NCBI GenBank assembly: GCA_015234465.1 | Contig: JADGNA010000023.1 | Coordinates: forward strand, 62,001-126,000 | DNA from: Salinibacterium sp. | Lineage (GTDB): Bacteria > Actinomycetota > Actinomycetes > Actinomycetales > Microbacteriaceae | DNA: 64,000 nucleotides | Direction: 5' to 3' | Part shown: piece after piece, positions 16,600 through 25,591 of the stretch | Layout of the letters: each line of letters starts with the position of its first letter | How positions within the stretch are numbered: position 1 is the first letter of the stretch | The notes under the pieces: generated by a model | Seen by the model: the letters and a program-made list of their open reading frames with translations, nothing else | Told to the model about the DNA's origin: nothing | The model's database searches: none | Position numbers and translations under genes: made by a program

Positions 16600-17787
16600 G
16601 TGACAAGCGTGATCGTGGCGGGAGCCAGGACCCCGGTGGGCAAACTTCTCGGATCGCTCTCGGTCTTCTCCGGGGCAGAGCTTGGGGGTCTCGCGATCCG
16701 CGGCGCCCTCGAGCGAGCGGGGGTTTCAGGAGACGACATCGAGGCCGTCGTCATGGGGCAGGTGCTCACGGCAGGGGCTGGCCAGATGCCGGCGCGGCAG
16801 GCAGCCGTCAAGGGCGGCATCCCCATGAGCGTGAATGCCCTCACCGTCAACAAGGTGTGCCTCTCGGGAATCCAAGCGATCATCGTGGCCGACCAGTACA
16901 TCCGCACGGGCCTCTACTCGGCCGTCGTCGCGGGCGGCCAGGAGTCGATGAGCAACGCACCACACCTGCAGAACGCCCGCACGGGCCACAAGTACGGTGC
17001 GCTCACGATGGCCGACCACATGGAGATCGACGGCCTCTTCGACGCCTTCACGCAGCAGTCAATGGGCTTGCTCACGGAACAGCGCAATGACGGCGATGGC
17101 CTCTCGCGTCAGGAGCAGGATGCCTTCGCCGCCCGCTCGCACCAGCGCGCCGCCGCCGCGCACGCCTCCGGTGGCTTCGCCGACGAGATCGTGCCGGTGG
17201 AGGTGCCCCAGCGCAAGGGTGACCCCATCATCGTGGATCGGGACGAGACCGTGCGCCCCGACACCTCGCTCGAGTCCCTCGCGGGGCTTCGGCCGGCCTT
17301 CCGCCCCGACGGCACCGTCACGGCCGGCAACTCCTCGCCGATCTCCGATGGAGCCTGCGCGCTCGTCATCATGAGCAAGGAGGAGGCCGAGAAGCGCGGC
17401 CTCGAGTGGATCGCCGAGATCGGCGCGCCCGGCATGGTGGCTGGGCCGGACTCGACCCTGCAGCACCAGCCCGCTGCCGCCATCCGTGACGCGTGCCGTC
17501 GCGAGGGCATCGACCCCTCCGAGCTCGACCTGATCGAGATCAACGAGGCGTTCGCCGCCGTCGGCATCGCGTCGACCTCTGAGCTCGGCATCGACCCGGA
17601 GAAGGTCAACGTCAACGGCGGTGCCATCGCGATCGGCCACCCCATCGGCATGTCGGGAGCGCGCATCGTGCTCCAACTGGCCCTCGAGCTCCGACGCCGC
17701 GGTGGCGGCATCGGGGCCGCCGCGCTCTGCGGTGGGGGAGGGCAGGGCGACGCCCTCATCATCCGGGTTCCCAAGACAGGAGAGTGA
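16600..17787 (+). CDS. Thiolase (acetyl-CoA acyltransferase)
   Basis: 395 residues. Catalytic residues are complete: C87 ('NKVCLSG'), H347 ('IAIGHPIG') and C377 ('ALCGGGGQG'), with 'NEAFAA' between. It should cleave a 3-oxoacyl-CoA to acetyl-CoA and a shortened acyl-CoA. GTG start at 16600; the crotonase gene begins one base after its stop. It is one of two thiolases in the same operon, which suggests two cleavage steps on different chain types. Confidence 0.93.
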   Translation: MTSVIVAGARTPVGKLLGSLSVFSGAELGGLAIRGALERAGVSGDDIEAVVMGQVLTAGAGQMPARQAAVKGGIPMSVNALTVNKVCLSGIQAIIVADQYIRTGLYSAVVAGGQESMSNAPHLQNARTGHKYGALTMADHMEIDGLFDAFTQQSMGLLTEQRNDGDGLSRQEQDAFAARSHQRAAAAHASGGFADEIVPVEVPQRKGDPIIVDRDETVRPDTSLESLAGLRPAFRPDGTVTAGNSSPISDGACALVIMSKEEAEKRGLEWIAEIGAPGMVAGPDSTLQHQPAAAIRDACRREGIDPSELDLIEINEAFAAVGIASTSELGIDPEKVNVNGGAIAIGHPIGMSGARIVLQLALELRRRGGGIGAAALCGGGGQGDALIIRVPKTGE

Positions 17788-17788
17788 C

Positions 17789-18568
17789 GTGACAGACAAC
17801 AACGAGGTTGTGCTCGAGAAGCGCGGCCATGTGCTCATCATCCGCATCAACCGCCCGGAAGCGCGCAACTCCATCAATACGGCGACCGCGCGGGCGCTCG
17901 GGGCAGCCCTCGAGCAGCTCAACGGCGACGCCGACCTGCGGGTCGGCGTGCTGACCGGCACGGGCGTGGCCTTCTGTGCGGGCCAGGACCTGAAGGCGCT
18001 CGCGGCGGGCGAGGCAGTGCTCGAGAAGCCCGAGCGCGGTTTCGGCGAGTGGGTGCGGCACTACTGCTCCAAGCCGCTCATCGCCGCGGTCAACGGCTAC
18101 GCATTCGGGGGAGGGCTCGAACTGGCGCTCGCCTGCGACCTCATCGTCGCGGCCGAGGGCGTCGCGCTGGGGCTCCCCGAGGTCAAGCGCGGCCTCTTCG
18201 CAGCGGGCGGCGGAGTGCCCCGTCTCGTGCAGCAGATGCCCGAGAAGGTCGCCATGCGCATGGTGCTCACGGGCGAGCCCATCATGACCAATGACGCCCA
18301 GCACTGGGGCCTCGTCAATGAGGTCGTCGCCGCCGACGAGGTGCTCGACACCGCCCTGGAGCTCGCCGAGCACATCGCTCAGAATGCTCCCGTCGCCGTG
18401 CAGGCGAGCAAGCGCATCGTCGCCCTCACCGCCCACTCTGGCACGTGGGAGACCGAGGCGTGGGAGGTCATCACGGAGGAGTTCGAGCGGGTGTTCGGCT
18501 CGGAGGACGCCAAGGAAGGCGCGCAGGCGTTCGCTGAGAAGCGGGAACCCATCTGGAAGGGGCGATGA
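17789..18568 (+). CDS. Enoyl-CoA hydratase (crotonase family, both catalytic Glu present)
   Basis: 259 residues. Of the six crotonase-fold proteins here it is the only one that keeps both acidic residues of a true hydratase: Glu in 'FGGGLELAL' and Glu in 'LGLPEVKRG'. It should hydrate 2-enoyl-CoA to the (S)-3-hydroxyacyl-CoA. GTG start 17789; the open frame further upstream lies inside the thiolase. Its end overlaps the next crotonase gene (ATGA, 18565-18568). Confidence 0.92.
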   Translation: MTDNNEVVLEKRGHVLIIRINRPEARNSINTATARALGAALEQLNGDADLRVGVLTGTGVAFCAGQDLKALAAGEAVLEKPERGFGEWVRHYCSKPLIAAVNGYAFGGGLELALACDLIVAAEGVALGLPEVKRGLFAAGGGVPRLVQQMPEKVAMRMVLTGEPIMTNDAQHWGLVNEVVAADEVLDTALELAEHIAQNAPVAVQASKRIVALTAHSGTWETEAWEVITEEFERVFGSEDAKEGAQAFAEKREPIWKGR

Positions 18569-19341
18569 GCGGCCCGATCGAGACGTCCCGCCGCGGTGAT
18601 GTCGTCACGGTCACCCTCAACCGCCCGGAGGCGGGCAACGCGGTAGACCTCGAGACGGCACGCGCCCTGCACCGCGCGGTCGTCGAGGCCGAGGCATCCG
18701 GAGCGCTCGTCATGGTGCTCGCTGCCCGAGGCAAGGTGTTCTGCGCGGGCGGCGATGTCGTCTCGATGGCTGAATCCGCCGACCCGGGAGCCCACCTCGA
18801 CGAGCTCGCGGGAGCCATGCACGAGGCGCTCGCTGCCATGAGCGCCTCACCCGTGTTCGTGGTGGCGGCAATCGACGGCGCGGCGGCCGGAGGTGGGCTC
18901 GGCCTGGCGCTCACCGCCGACTATCTCGTCGCGACACCCAGGGCGAGCTTCCTCACGGCCTACGCGGGGGTCGGCCTCACGCCCGACAGCGGTGTGTCAT
19001 CGCTCCTCGTCCGCAGCGTCGGGATGCACCGGGCCCTCGCCCTCGCGTCGAGCGGCCGCGTGCTCAGCGCGGAAGAGGCGCGGGACTGGGGCATCGTGGC
19101 CGAGGTCGTCGCAAGCGAGGAGCTCGCGGACGTGGTGGCACGACGTGCCGAGACCTTCGCCCGCACGGTCGGGCCGGCCCTCGGCGAGACGAAACGCCTC
19201 ATCCGGTCCGCGACTGAGACCGCATACGTTGCCCAGCTCGCCGATGAGCAGCAGACGATTGCCGAGGCCGCAACCACACCACATGCGCAGGAACGCATCC
19301 GGCGATTCGTCGAGCGATCCGCCGCGCAACAGGCCAACTAA
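18565..19341 (+). CDS. Crotonase-family isomerase-like protein (PaaG-like)
   Basis: 258 residues. The oxyanion-hole loop 'AAGGGLGLAL' has Gly where hydratases have the first Glu, and the second Glu region reads 'TAYAGVGLTPDSG'. The Asp in 'TPDSG' matches the PaaG / delta3-delta2-enoyl-CoA isomerase type. It is therefore more likely to move a double bond or act on a cyclic enoyl-CoA than to hydrate. Translationally coupled to the hydratase before it. Confidence 0.87.
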   Translation: MSGPIETSRRGDVVTVTLNRPEAGNAVDLETARALHRAVVEAEASGALVMVLAARGKVFCAGGDVVSMAESADPGAHLDELAGAMHEALAAMSASPVFVVAAIDGAAAGGGLGLALTADYLVATPRASFLTAYAGVGLTPDSGVSSLLVRSVGMHRALALASSGRVLSAEEARDWGIVAEVVASEELADVVARRAETFARTVGPALGETKRLIRSATETAYVAQLADEQQTIAEAATTPHAQERIRRFVERSAAQQAN

Positions 19342-19368
19342 GAACATCACCCCGAACGAAGGAGTCCC

Positions 19369-20562
19369 ATGGAACGCGCCGTCATCGTCGACGTCGTCCG
19401 CACCGCATCCGGGAGAGGAAAGATGGGCGGTGCGCTCTCAAGCGTGCACCCCACCGACCTCCTGGCCACCGTGCTGGCCGCACTGCTGGAGCGCAACGGC
19501 CTCGACTCGAAGCAGATCGATGACGTGCTCATCGGATGCGTCAGCCAGGTCGGCGACCAGAGCACCAACGTCGCACGGGGGGCTGTGCTGGCGGCCGGGT
19601 TCGACACCTCGGTTCCGGCCGCGACGATCGACCGGCAGTGCGGCTCCAGCCAACAGGCGGCGACCTTCGCAGCCCAGGGGGTCATGAGCGGTTCCTACGA
19701 CATCGTCATCGCGGGCGGTGTGGAGTCGATGAGCCGGGTGCCGCTCGGCACCGCAGCCGCCGGCGGCACGCCCAACGGCGCGCGGGTGCGTGCCCGCTAC
19801 CCCGAAGGCCTCGTCAACCAGGGGGTCTCTGCCGAGCTGATTGCCGCAAAGTGGGGGTTCTCCCGGGAGCAACTCGACGGCTACGCGGCAGAGTCGCATC
19901 GGCGTGCCGCCGAGCACACTGCGAATGGTGGTTTCGCCGATGAGATCCTTCCCGTCACGGTGACCGGTGACGACGGCGCGACGACAACGGTCGACCGTGA
20001 CGAGACGGTGCGTGCGGGCACGACCGCTGAGGGCCTTGCTGGGCTCCAGCCGGCCTTCCGCACCGACGCCATGGCCGAGCGCTTCCCCGAGTTGGGCTGG
20101 TCCATCACCCCAGGGAACTCGTCGCCGCTGACGGATGGGGCATCCGCCGCCCTCATCATGAGCGAGACCATGGCATCGAAGCTCGGGCTGCGGCCCCGGG
20201 CGCGGTTCCACAGCTTCGCGGTCGTAGGTGACGACCCCCTCTACATGCTCACGGGCCCGATTCCGGCGACGCATCGCATCCTGGAGCGTTCAGGGCTCTC
20301 CTTCGGTGACCTCGATGCTTACGAGGTCAACGAGGCCTTCGCATCGGTGCCGCTCGCATGGGCGGCGGAGTTCGACGCCGACCCCGAGAAGCTCAACCCG
20401 CGCGGCGGCGCGATCGCGCTCGGCCACGCCCTGGGTTCCTCGGGCACGCGCCTGCTCACGACCCTCGTGCATCATCTCGAGGCCACGGGCGGTCGCTACG
20501 GCCTGCAGACCATGTGCGAGGGCGGCGGCATGGCGAACGCGACCATCATCGAGCGGCTCTGA
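19369..20562 (+). CDS. Thiolase (acetyl-CoA acyltransferase), second copy
   Basis: 397 residues with C91 ('DRQCGSSQQ'), H353 ('ALGHALGSSG') and C383 ('TMCEGGGMAN') and 'NEAFASVPLAWA'. It resembles FadA5/FadA6-like long-chain or ring-derived acyl-CoA thiolases more than short-chain acetoacetyl-CoA thiolase (inference from style of motifs). Last gene of the plus-strand operon from 13242; a strong bidirectional hairpin follows. Confidence 0.92.
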   Translation: MERAVIVDVVRTASGRGKMGGALSSVHPTDLLATVLAALLERNGLDSKQIDDVLIGCVSQVGDQSTNVARGAVLAAGFDTSVPAATIDRQCGSSQQAATFAAQGVMSGSYDIVIAGGVESMSRVPLGTAAAGGTPNGARVRARYPEGLVNQGVSAELIAAKWGFSREQLDGYAAESHRRAAEHTANGGFADEILPVTVTGDDGATTTVDRDETVRAGTTAEGLAGLQPAFRTDAMAERFPELGWSITPGNSSPLTDGASAALIMSETMASKLGLRPRARFHSFAVVGDDPLYMLTGPIPATHRILERSGLSFGDLDAYEVNEAFASVPLAWAAEFDADPEKLNPRGGAIALGHALGSSGTRLLTTLVHHLEATGGRYGLQTMCEGGGMANATIIERL

Positions 20563-20583
20563 CGGCATCGGTCAACGGTGTGT

Positions 20584-20612
20584 GAGGCGGGGATGCGAGG
20601 CATCCCCGCCTC
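20584..20612. terminator. Bidirectional terminator hairpin between convergent genes
   Basis: GAGGCGGGGATGC / GCATCCCCGCCTC, a perfect 13-bp stem with a 3-base loop, placed between the thiolase stop (20562) and the stop of the convergent CoA ligase (20619). Confidence 0.8.
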
Positions 20613-20618
20613 AGAAGT

Positions 20619-22238
20619 CTACGACTCGAAGAGCCTCGCGACGCGATTCTTGTCGGTCTTGCCCGTCGCGTTCGTGGGGAGCTCGTCGACGATCACGAGG
20701 TGCTCCGGCTGCTTGTAGCGCGAGAGGCCCGTGGATGTCACGACTCGGCCGATCTCGGCAACGCTCAGGTCGGTGCGACTCGACACGACCGCGACGCCGA
20801 TCTGCTCGCCGAGGCGCTCGTCGGCGACCGCGACGACCGCAGCCTGCGTGATGTCGGGGTGCTTCAGCACCGCGTCCTCTATCTCGCGCGCGCTGAACTT
20901 CTCGCCACCGCGGTTGATGATCTCCTTCAGGCGCCCCGTGATGCGCACGCAACCATCGCTGCCGAGGGATCCCATGTCGCCTGTGCGCAGCCAGCAGTCT
21001 TCCGTGAACGCGCGTGCATCGTGCTCGGGCAGCACATAGCCGAGCATCATCTCTGGGCCGCGCAGTTGGAGCTCTCCGACCTCGCCGCGGGGGAGTGCGC
21101 TGCCGTCATCCGCGAGCACCCGCAGCTCAACGCCGGGAGCAAGTCGCCCATCGGTCATGGAGCGGTGCTCGAGCGAGTCGAGCTCATTCGAGAAGGAGGA
21201 GGTCGGTAGCTCGGTCATCCCCCAGGCGCGATAGGCGGCAACACCGAACTCCTGGATCCCCTCGACCAGTTCGGGGTGCACGGCCGCTCCGCCGCTGCAG
21301 AACTGGCGCAGTGAGGAACGATCGAGACCGCTGCTGCGGTAAGCATCCAGGATCCCGCGCAGGAAAGGGGCGGCGCCAGCCATATATGTGGCGCCGGTGT
21401 GTTCGATGAGGTCAACGCACTCGGCCGGGTCCCAACGGTCCATGAGCACGGCACTGGCGCCGACGCGTGCGGGAATAAGGAATCCCTGCAGCAGGCCCGT
21501 GATGTGGGTCATGGGCGACGCCATGACCATGCTGTCGCGGAAGGTGAGACCCCACTCCGCGATCGTGCTTCGCAACTCATGGTGCAGTGCTGCGGCCGAG
21601 TGCAGCACCCCCTTCGCGGCCGACTCGGTGCCCGAGGTGAAGAGGATCAGGCACGGGTCAAACGGGTCGCCGGGCGTGACCCCGGCGGGGAGGGAACCTG
21701 GCCCTGAGGCATCCGCTGGTCGCCACCCGTGCGCAGCCGCGCCGACGACGAGACGGGCGGGATCGAGGTTGGCGTCGGCAAGCGCCTGGTCGAGTTCGTC
21801 GGTGAGGGTGCGCCGTCGGTGTTCGCGAACCGCAATGACGGCAGTCGGCCTGACCTGGGCGAACACGTTCGCCATGTCGCCAACGCCAGCGAGCGGCACG
21901 ATGGGGCTGCTCACGGCACCGATACGCCAGATTGCGGATGCGACGGCAATCGCCTCGGGGCCAGTGGGGAGCATCCAGCACACCACATCGCCTCGCTGCA
22001 CGCCCGCGTCGACGAGGGTGCGTGCGATGGCTGATGACTGCGCGTGGAGTTCGCCGAACGTCACGCGCCCTTCGGCGGTCGTGACGGCGGTGCGCTCGGG
22101 CCACGCGGCGGCACTGCGTTCAAGCAGGTCACCGATCGTCTCGTCGGTCCAGGCGCCGGTCGAGCGCCAGTGCTGGGCGAGTTCCCGTGGGACGCGGTCG
22201 GGACGAAGCGTGGGCCAGCGGTCGTTCACTCCTGCCAC
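20619..22238 (-). CDS. Acyl-CoA synthetase (AMP-forming, ANL superfamily)
   Basis: 539 residues; activates a free acid to its CoA ester through an acyl-AMP. Seen: P-loop 'LFTSGTESAAKGVLHS' (Ala where most have Pro), 'YRAWGMTELP', 'WLRTGDMGSLG', 'GRLKEIINRGGEKFS' and the C-terminal 'NATGKTDKNRV' with the catalytic Lys. It looks like the cyclohexanecarboxylate / fatty-acid ligase type. Start GTG 22238 has GAGGGAG five bases upstream; GTG 22229, which overlaps the crotonase stop, is the alternative. It is co-transcribed with the crotonase at 22226. Confidence 0.9.
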   Translation of the reverse strand: MAGVNDRWPTLRPDRVPRELAQHWRSTGAWTDETIGDLLERSAAAWPERTAVTTAEGRVTFGELHAQSSAIARTLVDAGVQRGDVVCWMLPTGPEAIAVASAIWRIGAVSSPIVPLAGVGDMANVFAQVRPTAVIAVREHRRRTLTDELDQALADANLDPARLVVGAAAHGWRPADASGPGSLPAGVTPGDPFDPCLILFTSGTESAAKGVLHSAAALHHELRSTIAEWGLTFRDSMVMASPMTHITGLLQGFLIPARVGASAVLMDRWDPAECVDLIEHTGATYMAGAAPFLRGILDAYRSSGLDRSSLRQFCSGGAAVHPELVEGIQEFGVAAYRAWGMTELPTSSFSNELDSLEHRSMTDGRLAPGVELRVLADDGSALPRGEVGELQLRGPEMMLGYVLPEHDARAFTEDCWLRTGDMGSLGSDGCVRITGRLKEIINRGGEKFSAREIEDAVLKHPDITQAAVVAVADERLGEQIGVAVVSSRTDLSVAEIGRVVTSTGLSRYKQPEHLVIVDELPTNATGKTDKNRVARLFES

Positions 22239-23017
22239 TGTGGCTCCCTCTTCTCCTGGAAGGCTGCGGGGCCCTCCTTCGAATCCGGGTGTGACCAGTG
22301 CCGCTGCACCAGTTCCCAACCGAGGTCGCGGTAGCTGCGGATGCTGTCGTCGATGTAGGCGCGGAGCACCCGGCGGGTGTGACGGATGGCCGCGGGTGAC
22401 CCGGTGCAGACCTTGCGTGCCAGGTCGAGCGCGTGGTCGAGGAGCTCGCCGTGGGGGAGGACCTCCGAGACGAGGCCACTGTCGAGAGCCGTCGCGGCAT
22501 CGACCACTTCGTGGCGGCCGAGCAGCGCCATGCGAACGGCGCGATCGCGGCGCATCAGTGTCATCAGTTCGACGGGTTCGATTCCGCTGACCTGTCCGAC
22601 GCTCACATGGGAGTCGATGAAGCGTGCGGTCTCCGACGCGACGACGATGTCGGCGTCGGCGACGAAGTGGAGGCCGCCGCCCGCACACGTGCCGTTGACG
22701 GCGACGATGACCGGCATGTCGACCACGCCGCCGGGCAGAAAGTTGAGCTCCTCGTCGGCGTCGCGGCCCACATTCGTGCGGTTCGCGGAGAGCAGCGACA
22801 TGTCGGCGCCCGCGCAGAAGTGCCGACCAGCGCCCGTGAGCACGATGCAGCGGATGCTTCGGTCGTCAGCGATCCTGCGCCAGAGCCGGTTGAGGTCGCC
22901 CATGAGGGTGTCGTCGAGAGCGTTGGCGTTCGCCGGGCGGTTGAGCGTGACGAGGGCGACCCCGTCGTTGACGGCGACGTCGAGGACATCGCTCTCGAAG
23001 TACGGGGTATTCGTCAT
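22226..23017 (-). CDS. Crotonase-family protein with His in the active site
   Basis: 263 residues. 'AGGGLHFVAD' has His at the first catalytic position and 'FIDSHVSVGQVSG' has His at the second, so it is not a standard hydratase. Related proteins of this kind in actinobacterial degradation clusters include hydrolases and lyases of cyclic acyl-CoAs. Starts at ATG 23017, divergent from the small protein at 23103, and overlaps the CoA ligase downstream. Reaction unknown. Confidence 0.87.
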   Translation of the reverse strand: MTNTPYFESDVLDVAVNDGVALVTLNRPANANALDDTLMGDLNRLWRRIADDRSIRCIVLTGAGRHFCAGADMSLLSANRTNVGRDADEELNFLPGGVVDMPVIVAVNGTCAGGGLHFVADADIVVASETARFIDSHVSVGQVSGIEPVELMTLMRRDRAVRMALLGRHEVVDAATALDSGLVSEVLPHGELLDHALDLARKVCTGSPAAIRHTRRVLRAYIDDSIRSYRDLGWELVQRHWSHPDSKEGPAAFQEKREPQWQE

Positions 23018-23102
23018 GTCACTCCTCGTTGAGAACCAAATAGCGATCTAATACTAATATTGATTTATAGCTTTACCAATCAAGGTGTCAAAGGAGACAA
23101 CC

Positions 23103-23468
23103 ATGGCCAAGTCGATTTTGGTGGTGTACACGAAGCCCGTCGAGGGCCGCGAGGCGGAATTCGACGAGTGGTATACGTCTGTGCACCTCCCTGAGGTTGT
23201 AAGGCTTGAAGGCTTCACTGCAGCGCGCCGCTACCGTTTCGTGCCAGAGAAGGCAGGTGAGGCGCACCCCGACCTGCCCTGGCTGGCAATCTACGAGATC
23301 GAGGACGGGATGCTTGACGCGGCGCGATCTGCGCTCGCTGCAGCACTGCGCTCATCGAGTGCTGCGGTGCGCGAGGGGCGCACTCCCGAGCTCATGCCGA
23401 GTGATGCTCTGCACCGAGAGCGAGGCGTGGCCTGGTTCGAGGAAATTGCGGCGGTGCAGGGAAGCTGA
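23103..23468 (+). CDS. Small dimeric alpha/beta-barrel (EthD-like) protein
   Basis: 121 residues. 'YTKPVEGREAEFDEWY' and 'HLPEVVRLEGFTAARRY' have the look of the ferredoxin-like dimeric barrel of EthD-type and related proteins, often found beside degradation enzymes with no proven activity. ATG 23103 is preceded by AAGGAGA. The 85-base gap to the divergent crotonase is AT-rich and likely holds both promoters. It precedes the TRAP genes by 200 bases. Confidence 0.65.
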   Translation: MAKSILVVYTKPVEGREAEFDEWYTSVHLPEVVRLEGFTAARRYRFVPEKAGEAHPDLPWLAIYEIEDGMLDAARSALAAALRSSSAAVREGRTPELMPSDALHRERGVAWFEEIAAVQGS

Positions 23469-23518
23469 ACGCCTCTCGTCTCGGCGAATGGCTGCGCGGC
23501 TCACCACGCATCTATTGT

Positions 23519-23548
23519 TTGAATCTTTGTGTAGATTACCGCTACAGT
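23519..23548 (+). promoter_or_regulatory. Probable promoter of TRAP operon
   Basis: TTGAAT (23519-23524), 18 bases, TACAGT (23543-23548), in the 199-base gap before the TRAP binding protein. The rest of the gap shows no gene. Confidence 0.5.
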
Positions 23549-23667
23549 TGTCTCAACGCCGATACCCTTCGTGTCGGCGCCGGAGGACACCCAGAGCGGG
23601 GCAATGCGGCCCCGGATCGTCACTGATGACGAGCCACAAGGCCGCGCCCCTCAGAGAAGAGGGAAGA

Positions 23668-24924
23668 ATGCGAATCACAACGCGACGCGGGGCACGAGGC
23701 GTCCTCGCGACAACTACAGCACTACTTGCCGTCGGAGCGCTTGTTGCCTGCTCGGGCGGCGCAGCTGAACCCGGTGAATCGTCAGGCGAGGCATGGCTCG
23801 ACGAACTCGAGCCCCGCGTGCTCAAGCTCGCCGACTTCTCCGGTGACCAGACCGCCAACTTCGGTGCGGCCATGGTCAAGTGGGAGGAGGCGATCACGGA
23901 GCGCACCGACGGCAAGATCACGTTCGAGAACTACTGGTCGGCATCCCTCCTCGGCGCGACCGACACACTGCACGGCGTGCGCGACGGTGTCGCCGACATC
24001 GGGCTCATCATCCCGTCGTACTATCCCCAGGAGCTCCCGGTCGGATCCTGGATCTCCGGTCTCGGCAACGCACTCAGCGGTTCGACCGTGCATGACGTCG
24101 CCGCGGGCGGCGCAGCCGCCTACGAGAACGCTCTGACCTTCGAGCCCCTCGTCGAGGAGTATGCGTCGCATAACCTCCAGGTGCTCCAGGTGAGTTCCTC
24201 GCCCGCCTACAACCTTCTCTGCACGACTCCCATCGAGTCGGAGGCGGACGCACAGGGCAAGAGAGGCCGCTCGAGCGGTCCCGCATGGACGGGCACCCTC
24301 GAGGCGCTCGGGATGCAGTCGGTATCGCTCGCGTTCAATGAGGGCTATGAGGGCCTGCAGCGCGGTGTCATCGACTGCATGGTGATCAACCCCAACCAGC
24401 TCGTGAGTGGGCTCCAGCTCAAGGACGTCGTCACCGACTTCGTGCCTGTGACGTTCGCGCAGCTCCAGGCATCCACCTTCGTCATGAACAAGGATGTCTG
24501 GGACAGCTTCCCCGTGGAGTTGCAGCAGATCATGCACGAGGAATCGGGCAAGGCTGCACTCGAGATCTGGCAGGGCTACCTCGACATCGAAGCAGGCGCG
24601 GGTGAGTTGATCGCGGCAGGCGACAGCATCCGCACGAGCGATGTCGGTGAGCTTGAGCCCATCGCGCAGGCACAGCGCGAGGGGGCCCTGAAGGCAATGG
24701 TCGACAATGCCCCCGCGAGTGTCAGCGACCCGGACGCCGTCATCCAGGAGTACATGGACCGAATCGACTTCTGGACGAGCGTGCTCGTCGACGAAGGCTA
24801 CGAGGTTGCGGAGCGGACCCCCGAGGCGATCCTCGAGGCCTTCGCCGGACTCGGTGATGTCGATCTCTCCGGCTACTTCGAGGTGTTCGAGGAGGAGTTC
24901 GTTTCGGCAACGATGCCAAACTGA
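23668..24924 (+). CDS. TRAP transporter substrate-binding lipoprotein
   Basis: 418 residues, DctP family. Lipobox 'GALVACSGG' after a hydrophobic stretch marks a lipid-anchored protein. It is longer than the usual ~340 and differs from the first TRAP protein in the window: 'LADFSGDQTANFGAAMVKW', 'SASLLGATDTLHGVRDGVADIG' and 'QRGVIDCMVINPNQLVSG'. ATG 23668 follows a GAGGGAAG stretch. The small and large permease genes follow, with a hairpin in between. Substrate likely an organic acid fed to the CoA pathway (inference). Confidence 0.88.
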   Translation: MRITTRRGARGVLATTTALLAVGALVACSGGAAEPGESSGEAWLDELEPRVLKLADFSGDQTANFGAAMVKWEEAITERTDGKITFENYWSASLLGATDTLHGVRDGVADIGLIIPSYYPQELPVGSWISGLGNALSGSTVHDVAAGGAAAYENALTFEPLVEEYASHNLQVLQVSSSPAYNLLCTTPIESEADAQGKRGRSSGPAWTGTLEALGMQSVSLAFNEGYEGLQRGVIDCMVINPNQLVSGLQLKDVVTDFVPVTFAQLQASTFVMNKDVWDSFPVELQQIMHEESGKAALEIWQGYLDIEAGAGELIAAGDSIRTSDVGELEPIAQAQREGALKAMVDNAPASVSDPDAVIQEYMDRIDFWTSVLVDEGYEVAERTPEAILEAFAGLGDVDLSGYFEVFEEEFVSATMPN

Positions 24925-24938
24925 CCATCAGCATGATG

Positions 24939-24970
24939 GGGGCCTCGCAGGTGGAAACCCGCGGGGCCCC
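24939..24970 (+). terminator. Intra-operon hairpin between TRAP binding protein and permeases
   Basis: GGGGCCTCGC / GCGGGGCCCC, a 10-bp stem with one G-T pair; the loop can form a further 3-bp inner stem. No T-run. It sits 14 bases after the dctP stop and probably lowers read-through or protects the upstream mRNA, giving more binding protein than permease. Confidence 0.5.
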
Positions 24971-25024
24971 ACACTCCCTCACCCGCAGGGAGCACGGACA
25001 AGCAGTCGCAACGAGGAGACAGAC

Positions 25025-25591
25025 ATGGGCGACGCGAGCACAACAGCGCCACCGCAGAGGGCAATGCCACGCGCAGTTCGTATCGTCGATCGTTTGAGCG
25101 ACGCCATGTCCCTCGGCGCTGCGATCGCGCTGGTACTCATGGCAGTGAACATCGTCATCGACGTCATCGGCCGAAGTCTCTTCAATTCTCCCTTCGCGGG
25201 CACGCTGGAACTGACGTCGTTCTGGTGGATGCCGACGCTCACCCTTCTCGCATTCGCCGTCACCGAGCGTCATCAGGAGCACATCAAGGTCACGCTGCTG
25301 CTCGATTCGTTGCCCGTTCGCATGCGGCAGATCATCGAGGGTTCTGTGAGCGTGTTGGCGACGCTCCTGCTGCTGGCGCTCGCCTGGTTCACACTCGCGA
25401 ATGCGATCGACGCCGAGGAGCTCCGCCTGGCTGCGAACTCGACCCCGCCCATCCCAATCTGGCCGTTCAAATTCGTCGCTGCCGCCGGTATTGCCATGCT
25501 CGCAGTCCAGATGGCGGCGACCGCGTACCGGCACTTCGCGGGACTGCTGCCCAGGGCGGACTCGCTCGCGACGGAGGGTGACGTCTCATGA
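25025..25591 (+). CDS. TRAP transporter small permease subunit (DctQ family)
   Basis: 188 residues with four membrane helices (~30-52, 62-80, 98-120, 145-165). 'VIGRSLFNSPFAGTLEL' and 'ERHQEHIKVTLLLD' match the DctQ pattern. ATG 25025 follows GAGGAGAC. Overlaps the large subunit (ATGA, 25588-25591). Confidence 0.9.
   Translation: MGDASTTAPPQRAMPRAVRIVDRLSDAMSLGAAIALVLMAVNIVIDVIGRSLFNSPFAGTLELTSFWWMPTLTLLAFAVTERHQEHIKVTLLLDSLPVRMRQIIEGSVSVLATLLLLALAWFTLANAIDAEELRLAANSTPPIPIWPFKFVAAAGIAMLAVQMAATAYRHFAGLLPRADSLATEGDVS

Noticed and set aside
15791..19341. Phenylacetate (paa) pathway
   Set aside because: A PaaG-like isomerase and thiolase are present, but no PaaABCDE epoxidase, PaaK or PaaZ is in the window.
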